A DNA stretch of 43,722 nucleotides from Mageeibacillus sp. UBA6980. Lineage in GTDB: Bacteria > Bacillota > Clostridia > Saccharofermentanales > Saccharofermentanaceae. The notes under the pieces were generated by a model that did not search any database, was not told where the DNA came from, and saw only the letters and a list, made by a program, of their open reading frames with translations. Made by a program: the position numbers and the translations under genes. The DNA lies in contig DJYK01000032.1 of NCBI GenBank assembly GCA_002450095.1, positions 1 through 43,722 of the forward strand, in the 5' to 3' direction. Positions 1 through 7,460 of this stretch are shown here, one piece after another (the stretch's first letter is position 1; the number at the start of each line of letters is the position of its first letter).

Positions 1-1208
1 GCATCCTGCTCGATGGCACCCGAATCCTTAATATCCGCAAGACCCGGTATATGCTCGCCTTCCTCCCTGGTCTCGGTTCCTCGGTTAAGCTGTGAGAGTG
101 CAATAACCGGGATCTTCAATTCTTTGGCAAGGAGCTTGAGCGATCTCGAGATATCGGCAACCTCGTTCTGTCTCGAACCGTACGAGTTTCCGGGAGTCTT
201 CATGATCTGGATATAGTCGATGATAACGAGCGCGAGGTTGGGAACCGTCGACATCAGTTCCCTGCACTTTGACATGATATCCATAGGATTGGTATCCGTC
301 TTCTCGTCTATATAGATAGGGAGGCTATTGATCCTGCCCATTGTATCTATAAGGTCCGCTTCCTGCTCTCTTGTAATACTCGCGCGCTGGATCGCCTTAA
401 AATCCGTATGCGACATGGCTGCAAGGATACGGTTAACGATCTCGGTCTTGGACATTTCAAGAGAGAATATGATTACGGGCTTCGAGTACATACCCGCCAC
501 ATTGGTAGCGATATTTAATACCAGAGCGGTCTTACCCATACCGGGTCTCGCAGCGATTATATTTACGGTACCGGGTCTGAAACCTCCGGTAATATTGTCA
601 AGATAAGTAAAGCCGGTCTTGACGATCTTGTTATCGCCGTGCTCGAAAGCAGCCTTGTGAAGTTCGGTAAGATTCCTCTTTAAGATGGATTCAAGCTTCT
701 CAACACCGGTGGATTCGTCTTTGTTCTTAAGAAGGTTAAGCTTCTCTATTCCGAGGTCGACTATATCATTAACGGAAGACTTCCTGCTGTTGGCAAGAGA
801 GGTAAGCTCCGTCAGTGTGTTCTGCAGTTTCCTCGAACCGGAATTCTGGGTAACGACATCGATATAGGAATCTATGGCGGACATTACACAGTTGTAGTTT
901 GCAACCGTATAAACATAAGTATCGCCGCCCGCGGCCTGTATCTTACCCGTAGTCTGAAGCTTATCGCATACACTTATCCTGTTTACGTCCTTACTGTCGA
1001 GGTACAAAGACGTGATCGCATCATAAATGACTACGTGCTTAGGATCCAGAAAATCTCCCGACACGAGAGCTTTGATAACAGAGCTCTCCAAAGCCTCGCG
1101 GTTTCTCATACAAAGCGCGAGGACAGCCTTCTCAGCCTCCAGCGCATTGGACATACCGTTATTTCCGGCGTCTTCCGGATAGTAATCCTGAGGAACCATT
1201 TCAGCCAT
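1..1208 (-). CDS. dnaB: Replicative DNA helicase DnaB, C-terminus cut by window edge
   Basis: Replicative hexameric helicase that unwinds DNA ahead of the fork. This reading frame is open to the window edge: 402 codons are visible from the ATG at 1208, and about 40 C-terminal residues are missing. Visible are the DnaB N-terminal domain (about residues 10-115), a linker, and the RecA-like domain with Walker A ARPGMGKTA, a Walker B region ending LVIIDYIQ, and the DnaB signature DIKDSGAIEQDA near the edge. The start overlaps the rplI stop by one base (TAATG), so translation is probably coupled to rplI. The order rpsF-ssb-rpsR-rplI-dnaB is the usual one in Firmicutes. No intein is seen in the visible part. 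Confidence 0.96.
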   Translation of the reverse strand, partial: MAEMVPQDYYPEDAGNNGMSNALEAEKAVLALCMRNREALESSVIKALVSGDFLDPKHVVIYDAITSLYLDSKDVNRISVCDKLQTTGKIQAAGGDTYVYTVANYNCVMSAIDSYIDVVTQNSGSRKLQNTLTELTSLANSRKSSVNDIVDLGIEKLNLLKNKDESTGVEKLESILKRNLTELHKAAFEHGDNKIVKTGFTYLDNITGGFRPGTVNIIAARPGMGKTALVLNIATNVAGMYSKPVIIFSLEMSKTEIVNRILAAMSHTDFKAIQRASITREQEADLIDTMGRINSLPIYIDEKTDTNPMDIMSKCRELMSTVPNLALVIIDYIQIMKTPGNSYGSRQNEVADISRSLKLLAKELKIPVIALSQLNRGTETREEGEHIPGLADIKDSGAIEQD

Positions 1209-1651
1209 TAAAGAGCCTCAACTTCAACATTGATCTGGCAGGAAACCTTAGGATGGAGTTTGATTCTTACTCCGAATGTTCCTACGTTCTTTATCGGTGC
1301 TTCGATAACTACCTGCTTCTTCTCGATATCATAGCCGTTCTTCTTCAAAACATCAGATACATCGGCATTTGTTACGGCTCCGTAGAGCTTTCCGCCCTCA
1401 CCGCTCTTCATCTTCATAGTAAAGGACTTTCCGCCGAGATCTTCCTTAAGCGCCATTGCAGCCTCGAGAGCACGCTTCTCGTGTTCGGCACGTGCACCCT
1501 GCTTGAGCTTTACCTCATTAAGGTTAGCCGCCGATGATTCCTTGGCAAGTTTCTTCTTAAGAAGGAAGTTTCTGCCGTAGCCGTCGCTTACTTCAACAAC
1601 TTCGCCTTCTTTACCTAATCCCTTAACATCCTGTAAAAGAATGACCTTCAT
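1208..1651 (-). CDS. rplI: 50S ribosomal protein L9
   Basis: Large-subunit protein L9, 147 residues from ATG 1651. The N-terminal half carries the L9 signature (MKVILLQDVKGLGKEGEVV, then GYGRNFLLKKKLA), a charged central helix follows, and the C-terminal domain has the GGKLYGAVTNADV segment. The frame could start six codons earlier, but the GGGAGGAAAAT site lies directly before ATG 1651, which decides the start. The gene follows rpsR across an 87-nt gap that holds an intrinsic terminator, and it overlaps dnaB by one base. L9 and DnaB may therefore be expressed at a lower level than S6, SSB and S18. Confidence 0.97.
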   Translation of the reverse strand: MKVILLQDVKGLGKEGEVVEVSDGYGRNFLLKKKLAKESSAANLNEVKLKQGARAEHEKRALEAAMALKEDLGGKSFTMKMKSGEGGKLYGAVTNADVSDVLKKNGYDIEKKQVVIEAPIKNVGTFGVRIKLHPKVSCQINVEVEAL

Positions 1652-1680
1652 ATTTTCCTCCCTCATCACACTTGATAATC

Positions 1681-1708
1681 AAAAATCGGGCATCCGCAGA
1701 TGCCCGAT
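1681..1708 (-). terminator. Intrinsic terminator between rpsR and rplI
   Basis: On the minus strand a perfect 10-bp stem, ATCGGGCATC pairing with GATGCCCGAT (1708-1699 and 1694-1685), closes a four-base loop and is followed directly by a T run (1685-1681). This is a textbook Rho-independent terminator pointing from rpsR towards rplI. It should end most transcripts after rpsR and let part of the polymerase through to rplI-dnaB. On the plus strand the hairpin is followed by AATTATATA rather than T residues, so it acts one way. Confidence 0.85.
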
Positions 1709-1709
1709 A

Positions 1710-1715
1710 ATTATA
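1710..1715 (-). promoter_or_regulatory. Possible -10 box for rplI-dnaB
   Basis: A TATAAT hexamer reads on the minus strand just before the terminator hairpin. The matching -35 position (1733-1738, TAGTAA) is poor. If the box is used, transcription would begin inside the left arm of the hairpin, and such transcripts could not form the terminator. This is inference from sequence only. Confidence 0.3.
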
Positions 1716-1738
1716 TACCATTCAACCGTCTTTTACTA

Positions 1739-2017
1739 TCAGCCGGCATCGTAAGGAAGCAAAGCCAACTGACGGGCACGCTTGATCGCTGTTGTAAGCT
1801 CTCTCTGGTGCTTAGCGCATGTACCTGTCATTCTTCTGGGGAAGATCTTGCCTCTCTCACTTGTATACTTTGTAAGACCGGAAGCATCAAGGAAATCGAT
1901 CTGCTCTGTCTTAGCAGCACAGAAAGCACATGTCTTTCTCTTGCTTCTTCTGGGTCTCATGGGGCTGCCGCCGAATTCGCGGCCGGCCTTGGGTTCTCTA
2001 ACATTATTCTCAGCCAT
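1739..2017 (-). CDS. rpsR: 30S ribosomal protein S18
   Basis: Small-subunit protein S18, 92 residues from ATG 2017. The sequence shows the zinc-type S18 pattern: RKTCAFC, then TGTCAKHQR, giving four possible zinc ligands, followed by the conserved IKRARQLALLPY end. AAGGAG eight bases before ATG 2017 decides the start over an upstream in-frame Met. S18 binds S6 in the ribosome, and its gene sits with rpsF and ssb as usual. The gene begins 12 nt after the ssb stop, and a strong terminator follows it. Confidence 0.97.
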   Translation of the reverse strand: MAENNVREPKAGREFGGSPMRPRRSKRKTCAFCAAKTEQIDFLDASGLTKYTSERGKIFPRRMTGTCAKHQRELTTAIKRARQLALLPYDAG

Positions 2018-2029
2018 TGTGATCACTCC

Positions 2030-2626
2030 TTAAAAACTGATGTTTCCCGTATCGTCATCGATAGGGAACGGAAGATTCAACTCGTCATCGGATCCCTGGA
2101 AAGCCTCTTCAGACGGATCAGGGGTGATCTGTCTGGTCGGCGCTGCAGGTGCAGCGGAAGGAGCAGGTCCTTCAAACGGAGCATCCGGATAAGCGGTGTT
2201 CCTCGGATAGTTATTCCCCGGGTTGCCGTTGTAGCTGCCGCCACCGTAATTATTGTTTCCGTAACCGCCGTTATTGGGTCTTGAAGCCGTATTACCGCCA
2301 TTACTGCCGGAGTTCGCCGAATCTACAAATTCCGCTTCATCAACGACGACTTCAGTTACGTAATGCTTCTGTCCGTTGGCTTCATAGTTCCTGGTCTGGA
2401 TGTTTCCGACAATGGCGATCTTCGATCCCTTATGGAAATAAGAGCTTATGAAGTTCGCTGTCTGTCTCCAAGCGACGCAGTTGATAAAATCAGCCTGCCT
2501 CTGGCCATTGGCATCCTTGAACTTCCTGTCTACTGCGACAGTAAATCTGCAAACGGTAGCCTGATTAGCCGTGTTCCTTACTTCAGGATCCTTTGTGAGT
2601 CTTCCGATCAAAATTACTTTGTTCAT
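2030..2626 (-). CDS. ssb: Single-stranded DNA-binding protein
   Basis: Essential SSB of 198 residues, binding single-stranded DNA as a tetramer during replication and repair. The OB fold covers about residues 1-105 (MNKVILIGRLTKDPEVR, then FINCVAWRQTANF). A Gly/Asn/Tyr-rich disordered linker follows (about 108-165), then an acidic tail. The tail is odd: a normal-looking tip DDELNLPF sits at about 180-187 but is followed by eleven more residues, PIDDDTGNISF. The family usually ends in DDDLPF or DDDIPF exactly at the C-terminus. A GGAGG lies well placed before ATG 2626. The gene lies between rpsF and rpsR in the standard order. Confidence 0.96.
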   Translation of the reverse strand: MNKVILIGRLTKDPEVRNTANQATVCRFTVAVDRKFKDANGQRQADFINCVAWRQTANFISSYFHKGSKIAIVGNIQTRNYEANGQKHYVTEVVVDEAEFVDSANSGSNGGNTASRPNNGGYGNNNYGGGSYNGNPGNNYPRNTAYPDAPFEGPAPSAAPAAPTRQITPDPSEEAFQGSDDELNLPFPIDDDTGNISF

Positions 2627-2649
2627 AAATTTCCTCCGTTATCGGGGTC

Positions 2650-2937
2650 TTACTCACCGACGCGGACAATTAAGAAACGAAGAACGCCTGCAGTAATCTT
2701 AAGAACACGCTCGAGCTCTCTGGGGAACTCAACGGGAGCAGTGAAAAGAACCTTTACATAAGTTCCTTCAGCAGCATCGTCGATCTCGTAAGCAAGCTTC
2801 TTTGTTCCGAGATTGTCGAGGGCATCAACTGTACCTGCCTGTGCGATCTTAGTCTGAATGTTCTCGATGAGAGCATTAACAGCCTCTTCTCCGACAGCAG
2901 GATTGATTACTACTACCAACTGATACTGATTTGCCAT
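2650..2937 (-). CDS. rpsF: 30S ribosomal protein S6
   Basis: Small-subunit protein S6, 95 residues from ATG 2937 (MANQYQLVVVINPAV). It has the ferredoxin-like S6 pattern, with LGTKKLAYEIDDAAEGTYV in the middle and RFLIVRV near the end. The reading frame extends upstream of 2937, but GGAGG seven bases before this ATG decides the start. It is the first gene of the rpsF-ssb-rpsR run and has two promoter candidates and a structured leader upstream. S6 and S18 form a complex that in other bacteria binds the rpsF leader and represses the operon. Confidence 0.97.
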   Translation of the reverse strand: MANQYQLVVVINPAVGEEAVNALIENIQTKIAQAGTVDALDNLGTKKLAYEIDDAAEGTYVKVLFTAPVEFPRELERVLKITAGVLRFLIVRVGE

Positions 2938-3000
2938 ACAATTCACCTCCTTATGGACATTAGGTCCGGCACTTACACCGAACAAGGATATGCCGTCAGT
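2938..3000 (-). ncRNA. Candidate S6:S18-type leader of rpsF
   Basis: The minus-strand leader just before the rpsF ribosome-binding site can fold into a stem CGGCA/TGCCG (2995-2991 with 2971-2967) and an alternative short hairpin GGAC/GTCC (2967-2964 with 2958-2955) that shares bases with it. A CCG triplet lies at the junction, next to the GGAGG. The rpsF leader known in many bacteria is bound by S6:S18 through a CCG-containing bulge, so autoregulation here is plausible. I could not match it to the published consensus from memory, so this is a candidate only. Confidence 0.35.
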
Positions 3001-3015
3001 AAGACAGCAAAGGTG

Positions 3016-3045
3016 AGAATATCACAATAAAAGTAAGTTAGTCAA
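3016..3045 (-). promoter_or_regulatory. Promoter candidate P2 for rpsF operon
   Basis: On the minus strand, TTGACT (3045-3040) and TATTCT (3021-3016) are separated by 18 bases. This matches the vegetative sigma factor pattern fairly well and would give a leader of about 70 nt before rpsF. Confidence 0.5.
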
Positions 3046-3099
3046 GCCGCTTCAAATCAAAAATCTACGTCAATAAGTCAAAAACCTGTATTTGTTTTG

Positions 3100-3128
3100 A
3101 TTATAGCTTCGATGACCCCGTTTGTCTA
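3100..3128 (-). promoter_or_regulatory. Promoter candidate P1 for rpsF operon
   Basis: On the minus strand, TAGACA (3128-3123) and a perfect TATAAT (3105-3100) are separated by 17 bases. This is the best vegetative promoter match in the 222-nt gap between the Sua5 gene and rpsF and would give a leader of about 155 nt. No terminator hairpin for the upstream operon is visible in this gap, so read-through into rpsF is also possible. Confidence 0.6.
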
Positions 3129-3159
3129 CAAATTTCGAACAATTGTTTTGTTACATTTT

Positions 3160-4920
3160 TCAACAGAATCTCATGGCGCCGAGATCCTTGATGATATAAG
3201 GAAACAGTATCTGAAGCCAGGCCTTAAGAGCCGACAGCGTGTGCGCATATGTATCGGGATCCTTACCCGTAGGATCGGGGATCGCGATCGACGCTACCCT
3301 TCCGTCATCAGACTTGATAACGAGTCCCTTTGATGCCATATAAGAACTTAAAGAATAAAGGCGTCCCTGAAGTTCGGGATAGGCATTGATAAGAGTAAAC
3401 GCCTGTTCGTCATTGATCGTCAGGATCAGGTCATTGGCATCGAATATCGATACTTCCGCCCTTCTGGACATATGGTGCGCTATCGTGCCCTTGAATCCTT
3501 CCTTGAACACTTTGACGGCCGTGTCATCCGGGTATATCCCGTCAACCGCAGACAGACCGCATGATTCGGCATAGAGCTCCGCACCGGTCTTAACGTCATC
3601 CGAAGAACAGAACGGTCCTTTGCTTCTTATAAGATCGGTAAATATACCTTCGGTAAAAGCACCGAGTGTCGTGTCAGTGTCGCTTACGAACAGAACCGAT
3701 GCCGTAAACACATCCTTAAAGTGATCAAGCGGTATCTGCCCGTGCTGCTCATTAATGTGATCGTATGCCCCGGAAGGCACGTCCTCCCCGGTCTTTCCCG
3801 CAGCCTTGCATAAGCGGTTCATATATGCGACCTCGAGCCCGTCTCCCTTAAATCCCGAAGCGAGTATGAGGTTAACTTCCTGTCTGTCAAGAACCCTCAG
3901 TCCGTCAAACAGTCCGTGAGAGGCCGCCTTCACATCACACGTATCACCGTAAACATAGAACTCGGTATGGGACGATACGATCTTGTCGTGGGCCATGTCA
4001 AAGAGGGCTTTGACCTCTGATCCCGCGAAGACTCCTATCCTTGCGGAAGGATCGGCCTTAAGTCTCTCCTGTACTTCAAGGATGAACGGAGATGCGAGAG
4101 AGAAAAGCTTCTCCTTCTGCTCCCTTTTAAGATCTTTGTCGTAAGGGTCTATCTTCTCATCCATATCGGGAAGGGTGATTATCTTAACTTCACACCCGGG
4201 GGCATAATGCCTGTACTTCATACCGGGTGACATCGGCACCGCGGAAGGATCAACGGGACCCGAATAGCGGCTTTGTGTCTTAAGAGCCTCATCGATCATA
4301 GAAGACGTGACCGCTCCCGGTCGAAGTATCACCGGAACGTCTCCGGTCGCATCAATGACCGTGGATTCGAGTCCGACAGAAGACTCCCCGCCGTCTATTA
4401 CGGAATGTATATATCCTGACATATCGTTCATGACATGCATTGCAGTCGTCGGAGAAGGACTTCCCGACAGGTTGGCCGAAGGAGCGGCCACCGGGCAGGC
4501 GCAAAGCTGAAGGAACTTTCTGCAAAGAGGATGCGACGGCATCCTTATACCTACGGTATCAAGGCCTGCCGTAACCTCTGAAGGGACCTTTGAAGACTTT
4601 CTCATTATCACGGTGACGGGACCCGGCATAAAAGCATCGATAAGAGCCTTAGCCGCAGGGGTTACCTCGCTTACAAGCTCATCTATCTGCGATATGTCCC
4701 AAATATGGACGATAAGAGGATTGTCCCCGGGTCTTCCCTTCGCCTCGAATATCTTCTTTACCGCATCGGGATCCAATGCATTGGCGCCCAATCCGTACAC
4801 CGTCTCGGTCGGAAACGCTACGACCTGACCTTCTCTTAAGGCGTCGGCCGAGTTCTTAAGACCTTCTTCATCGCCTTCACTTACAAGTTTTGTATCAAAT
4901 AATCTCTTTCTTTCCATCAT
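3160..4920 (-). CDS. Sua5/TsaC threonylcarbamoyl-AMP synthase fused to an inactive-looking LMW phosphatase domain
   Basis: Makes threonylcarbamoyl-AMP from threonine, bicarbonate and ATP for the t6A37 modification of ANN-decoding tRNAs. The YrdC domain covers about residues 15-210 (FPTETVYGLG, KGRPGDNPL, PSANLSG, SSVGLESTVID). The Sua5 linker PGMKYRHYAPG is at 232-242 and the Sua5 domain at about 245-375. Residues about 402-586 form a third domain that aligns along its length with low-molecular-weight phosphatases such as YwlE. Its P-loop, normally CTGNTCRS, reads SDTDTTLG at 413-420: the nucleophile Cys is Ser413 and the Arg is Leu419. The general-acid motif DP survives at 549-550. The start overlaps the prfA stop (ATGA). 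In related bacteria sua5 and ywlE are separate neighbours, so this looks like a fusion followed by loss of catalysis. Confidence 0.9.
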   Translation of the reverse strand: MMERKRLFDTKLVSEGDEEGLKNSADALREGQVVAFPTETVYGLGANALDPDAVKKIFEAKGRPGDNPLIVHIWDISQIDELVSEVTPAAKALIDAFMPGPVTVIMRKSSKVPSEVTAGLDTVGIRMPSHPLCRKFLQLCACPVAAPSANLSGSPSPTTAMHVMNDMSGYIHSVIDGGESSVGLESTVIDATGDVPVILRPGAVTSSMIDEALKTQSRYSGPVDPSAVPMSPGMKYRHYAPGCEVKIITLPDMDEKIDPYDKDLKREQKEKLFSLASPFILEVQERLKADPSARIGVFAGSEVKALFDMAHDKIVSSHTEFYVYGDTCDVKAASHGLFDGLRVLDRQEVNLILASGFKGDGLEVAYMNRLCKAAGKTGEDVPSGAYDHINEQHGQIPLDHFKDVFTASVLFVSDTDTTLGAFTEGIFTDLIRSKGPFCSSDDVKTGAELYAESCGLSAVDGIYPDDTAVKVFKEGFKGTIAHHMSRRAEVSIFDANDLILTINDEQAFTLINAYPELQGRLYSLSSYMASKGLVIKSDDGRVASIAIPDPTGKDPDTYAHTLSALKAWLQILFPYIIKDLGAMRFC

Positions 4921-5990
4921 TGTTCTTCCTGTTCTTTCCTTGCCGCAAGATCGACCGTAAGCGCATCTATTATCTCATCGAGGTCTCCTCCGAGGATACT
5001 GTCCAGCTTATAGAGCGTGAGACCTATCCTGTGATCGGTGACTCTTCCGTCGTGATAATTATAAGTCCTTATCCTCTCAGACCTGTCTCCGGTCCCCACC
5101 TGTTCGCGCCTTTGTCTGTCCTCGGCATCTTTATCGTCGGACTTCGCCATGGCCCACAGACGGCTCTGAAGGACTGCCATCGCCTTGTCCTTATTGGCAA
5201 ACTGCGATCTCTCATCCTGACACTGAACTACAAGCCCCGTCGGAATATGTGTGATCCTTATCGCGGAAGATGTCTTGTTGATATGCTGTCCGCCGGCACC
5301 CGATGCTCTGTAACGGTCTATCTTAAGATCTTCGGGATTGATCACAACATCAGTCGCCTCCGCCTCCGGAAGGACCGCCACGGTTGCCGTTGACGTATGT
5401 ATCCTTCCGCCCGATTCCGTCACCGGAACGCGCTGTATCCTGTGAACGCCGCTCTCGAACTTAAGACGGCTGTAAGCACCCTGACCCGTAACTTCAAAGA
5501 CGATCTCCTTATAGCCTCCGAGTTCGGTATCGTTATAATCGACTACGTTTATGCCGAAGCCTCTGCCTGCAGCATAACCCTGATACATCTTATACAGCGT
5601 TGCCGCACAGAGCGCGGCTTCTTCGCCACCCGCACCCGCTCTTATCTCCATGATAACGGATCGGTCGTCGCGGGGATCCTTATCAGCCAGCATGACGACG
5701 AGGGCTTCTTCACTCTCCTGAAGATCCTTCTTACCCTCCGAGAGCTGTTCGGAAGCGAGCTTCCTTATATCTTCATCCGGATCTTTAAGAAGTTCGAGTG
5801 ATTCCTCTATCTGCTTCTTGGCCTGAAAGTACTTTCTTACGGCATCCGCCTTAACTGAGAGATCCTTAAGTTCACGTGTAAGCTTAAGATACCTGTCCTG
5901 GTCTGAGATAACAGACGGATCCGAGGCCGATGATACGAGTTCATCATAACGGCTTAATATCGAAGCGGCTTTGGTCTCATCAAGCGGCAT
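4917..5990 (-). CDS. prfA: Peptide chain release factor 1
   Basis: Class I release factor reading UAA and UAG and releasing the finished peptide on the ribosome; 357 residues. It shows the RF1 codon-recognition motif PVT (in RVPVTESGG) and the catalytic GGQ in GAGGQHINK, followed by QVGTGDRSERIRTYN. RF2 would carry SPF instead of PVT, so the RF1 call is firm. The start at ATG 5990 overlaps the end of the upstream membrane protein gene by 11 nt, and the stop overlaps the Sua5 gene start by 4 nt. This is the conserved prfA-sua5 neighbourhood of Firmicutes. N5-methylation by PrmC is expected, but prmC is not in the window. Confidence 0.97.
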   Translation of the reverse strand: MPLDETKAASILSRYDELVSSASDPSVISDQDRYLKLTRELKDLSVKADAVRKYFQAKKQIEESLELLKDPDEDIRKLASEQLSEGKKDLQESEEALVVMLADKDPRDDRSVIMEIRAGAGGEEAALCAATLYKMYQGYAAGRGFGINVVDYNDTELGGYKEIVFEVTGQGAYSRLKFESGVHRIQRVPVTESGGRIHTSTATVAVLPEAEATDVVINPEDLKIDRYRASGAGGQHINKTSSAIRITHIPTGLVVQCQDERSQFANKDKAMAVLQSRLWAMAKSDDKDAEDRQRREQVGTGDRSERIRTYNYHDGRVTDHRIGLTLYKLDSILGGDLDEIIDALTVDLAARKEQEEQ

Positions 5991-6723
5991 CTTCCGTCTC
6001 CTCCGTCACGGTAACGCTCTCGCTTGATTCCGTCTGCGCCGTCTCATTTACGGGAGAAGGAGTAACATAGACTACCGCGGGATCGTCAAAGGTTTCAGTA
6101 ATAAAAGTTATGACGGCATCGGCATAAGCATGTCCGCCCTCGGAAACAGCCGAAGGATCGATGGGATCGTCCTCTGCATATCTGGTTATCTCGAAGAACA
6201 TCGAAGAATTCTCGTCATATTCTTTATGAACGAGGATCATATACTCTCTGAATGCATCGATATTGGTCTTTCCGATTATCAGTACGGGAATATGATTCTC
6301 AACCGTGCAGTCCCTTATCGCTGCAAACGCGGTCTCGGACAGCACCTCATCGGCATTGATGATTATCATCATGCTCGCCGAATAGTCGCGCTGTTCAATA
6401 TGATTGATCACATTTCCGTCAGAATCAAACTCGGTAAATCCCGTGTTACCGGATACGACCGGAAGGTTTGTGCCGTCGGCCTCTCCCGGAGCGATCAGCG
6501 TAACATGGTCTTCTATCCCGGACAACTCGGAAGGAAGACTCCCGATCCAGTAAATGTGATAATCCCTCTGATTCAACTCGGAGATCAAAGCCTCTGTATG
6601 CTCTTCTGATCGGCGATCGCTAAGTCCCGCATCTATCTTCTTAACCTCAAACATCATGAACAAGACCATCGCTCCCGTAAGAAGAATAATGATAACAACA
6701 ACAGCAATATTACGTCCGTTCAT
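5980..6723 (-). CDS. Membrane-anchored protein of unknown function
   Basis: I do not recognise this family. From ATG 6723 the protein has 247 residues: one hydrophobic N-terminal helix (about 5-25), a polar region of mixed alpha/beta character with buried strands (SMMIIINADEV, IPVLIIGKT), and a Ser/Thr/Glu-rich tail. The pattern suggests an extracytoplasmic domain held by one membrane anchor. GGAG seven bases before ATG 6723 favours this start over an in-frame Met 15 nt upstream. The gene overlaps the SseB-like gene before it by 14 nt and prfA after it by 11 nt, so it is translated within the same operon. Any link to prfA or SseB function is unknown. Confidence 0.75.
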   Translation of the reverse strand: MNGRNIAVVVIIILLTGAMVLFMMFEVKKIDAGLSDRRSEEHTEALISELNQRDYHIYWIGSLPSELSGIEDHVTLIAPGEADGTNLPVVSGNTGFTEFDSDGNVINHIEQRDYSASMMIIINADEVLSETAFAAIRDCTVENHIPVLIIGKTNIDAFREYMILVHKEYDENSSMFFEITRYAEDDPIDPSAVSEGGHAYADAVITFITETFDDPAVVYVTPSPVNETAQTESSESVTVTEETEDAA

Positions 6724-7450
6724 AGAAAGGCTCCGCATTCTTTATCGCCTGAATAACAAATTCCTGATCTGTTCCGGCAACTATCACATCCGCTCCCTGA
6801 AGATACGGGGTGATATATCTTTTAAATGTATCGAGAAGATATGTGCGTTCTTCTCCTTCTGCCTGGCACTCGACTCCTATAAGCCACTTCATGGTCTTGC
6901 CGTCTTCCGTTGTAAGAAGTCTCACATACACCTTAAAGATCCTCTTCTCGTCCCGGCAGAAAGAATCGATCATCTCCTTTAACTTCGGAGGATACTCTGA
7001 CGGAGTACCGACCCTCATATCAAGTGCGCCGGTATCGTCTCCTCCCATCTGCCCCTTTATCGAATTCATAAGTTCTTTGCCGAAGATGACCTCGGAGGCT
7101 CCCGGATTGATGATCACTCCGTCAAGACCGAGAGTATCCTGAAGCACAAGTTCCATAAGATCCTCAAAGGAGGCCTTAACGCCTTTGGGGTCCTCGCTCT
7201 TTTCCGATGTCACAAAGGATCCGGTATCTGAATATGCTACGGCGAACTTTCTGCCCTTACCGTCGCTTACGGCGTGGAAGCCGTATCTTCCGTCGGATGA
7301 TACATCTACGGGCACGATAAACGAAGAGACAGCCGCAAGTCTTAAGACCTCGAGCATCTTCTCCTGACTTCTTTCCTGACGCATCTGATGCATCAGCTTA
7401 AGAAGTTCTTCATTTTCTATCTGTTCGTGAATAAATATGTCTTCCGTCAT
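6710..7450 (-). CDS. SseB-family protein
   Basis: About 246 residues from ATG 7450, where AGGAAGG gives a good ribosome-binding site. The fold pattern fits the SseB family: an N-terminal domain with FIVPVDVS, KFAVAYSDTGSF and LDGVIINPGASEVIF (about 45-135), then a C-terminal domain with FKVYVRLL and KWLIGVECQAEG (about 170-246). SseB-like proteins are widespread, and their function is poorly defined; the name comes from a serine-sensitivity phenotype in enteric bacteria. No signal peptide or membrane helix is seen, so it is probably cytoplasmic. It starts 10 nt after the AEC transporter stop and overlaps the following gene. Confidence 0.75.
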   Translation of the reverse strand: MTEDIFIHEQIENEELLKLMHQMRQERSQEKMLEVLRLAAVSSFIVPVDVSSDGRYGFHAVSDGKGRKFAVAYSDTGSFVTSEKSEDPKGVKASFEDLMELVLQDTLGLDGVIINPGASEVIFGKELMNSIKGQMGGDDTGALDMRVGTPSEYPPKLKEMIDSFCRDEKRIFKVYVRLLTTEDGKTMKWLIGVECQAEGEERTYLLDTFKRYITPYLQGADVIVAGTDQEFVIQAIKNAEPFYERT

Positions 7451-7460
7451 ATTTCCTTCC

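Noticed and set aside
1700..2284. Plus-strand open frame of 194 codons opposite rpsR and ssb
   Set aside because: Both minus-strand genes are certain, and the frame runs across their junction with no supporting signal.
3130..3159. Terminator after the Sua5 gene
   Set aside because: The stretch holds a short AACAATTGTT palindrome but no GC-rich stem followed by T residues.
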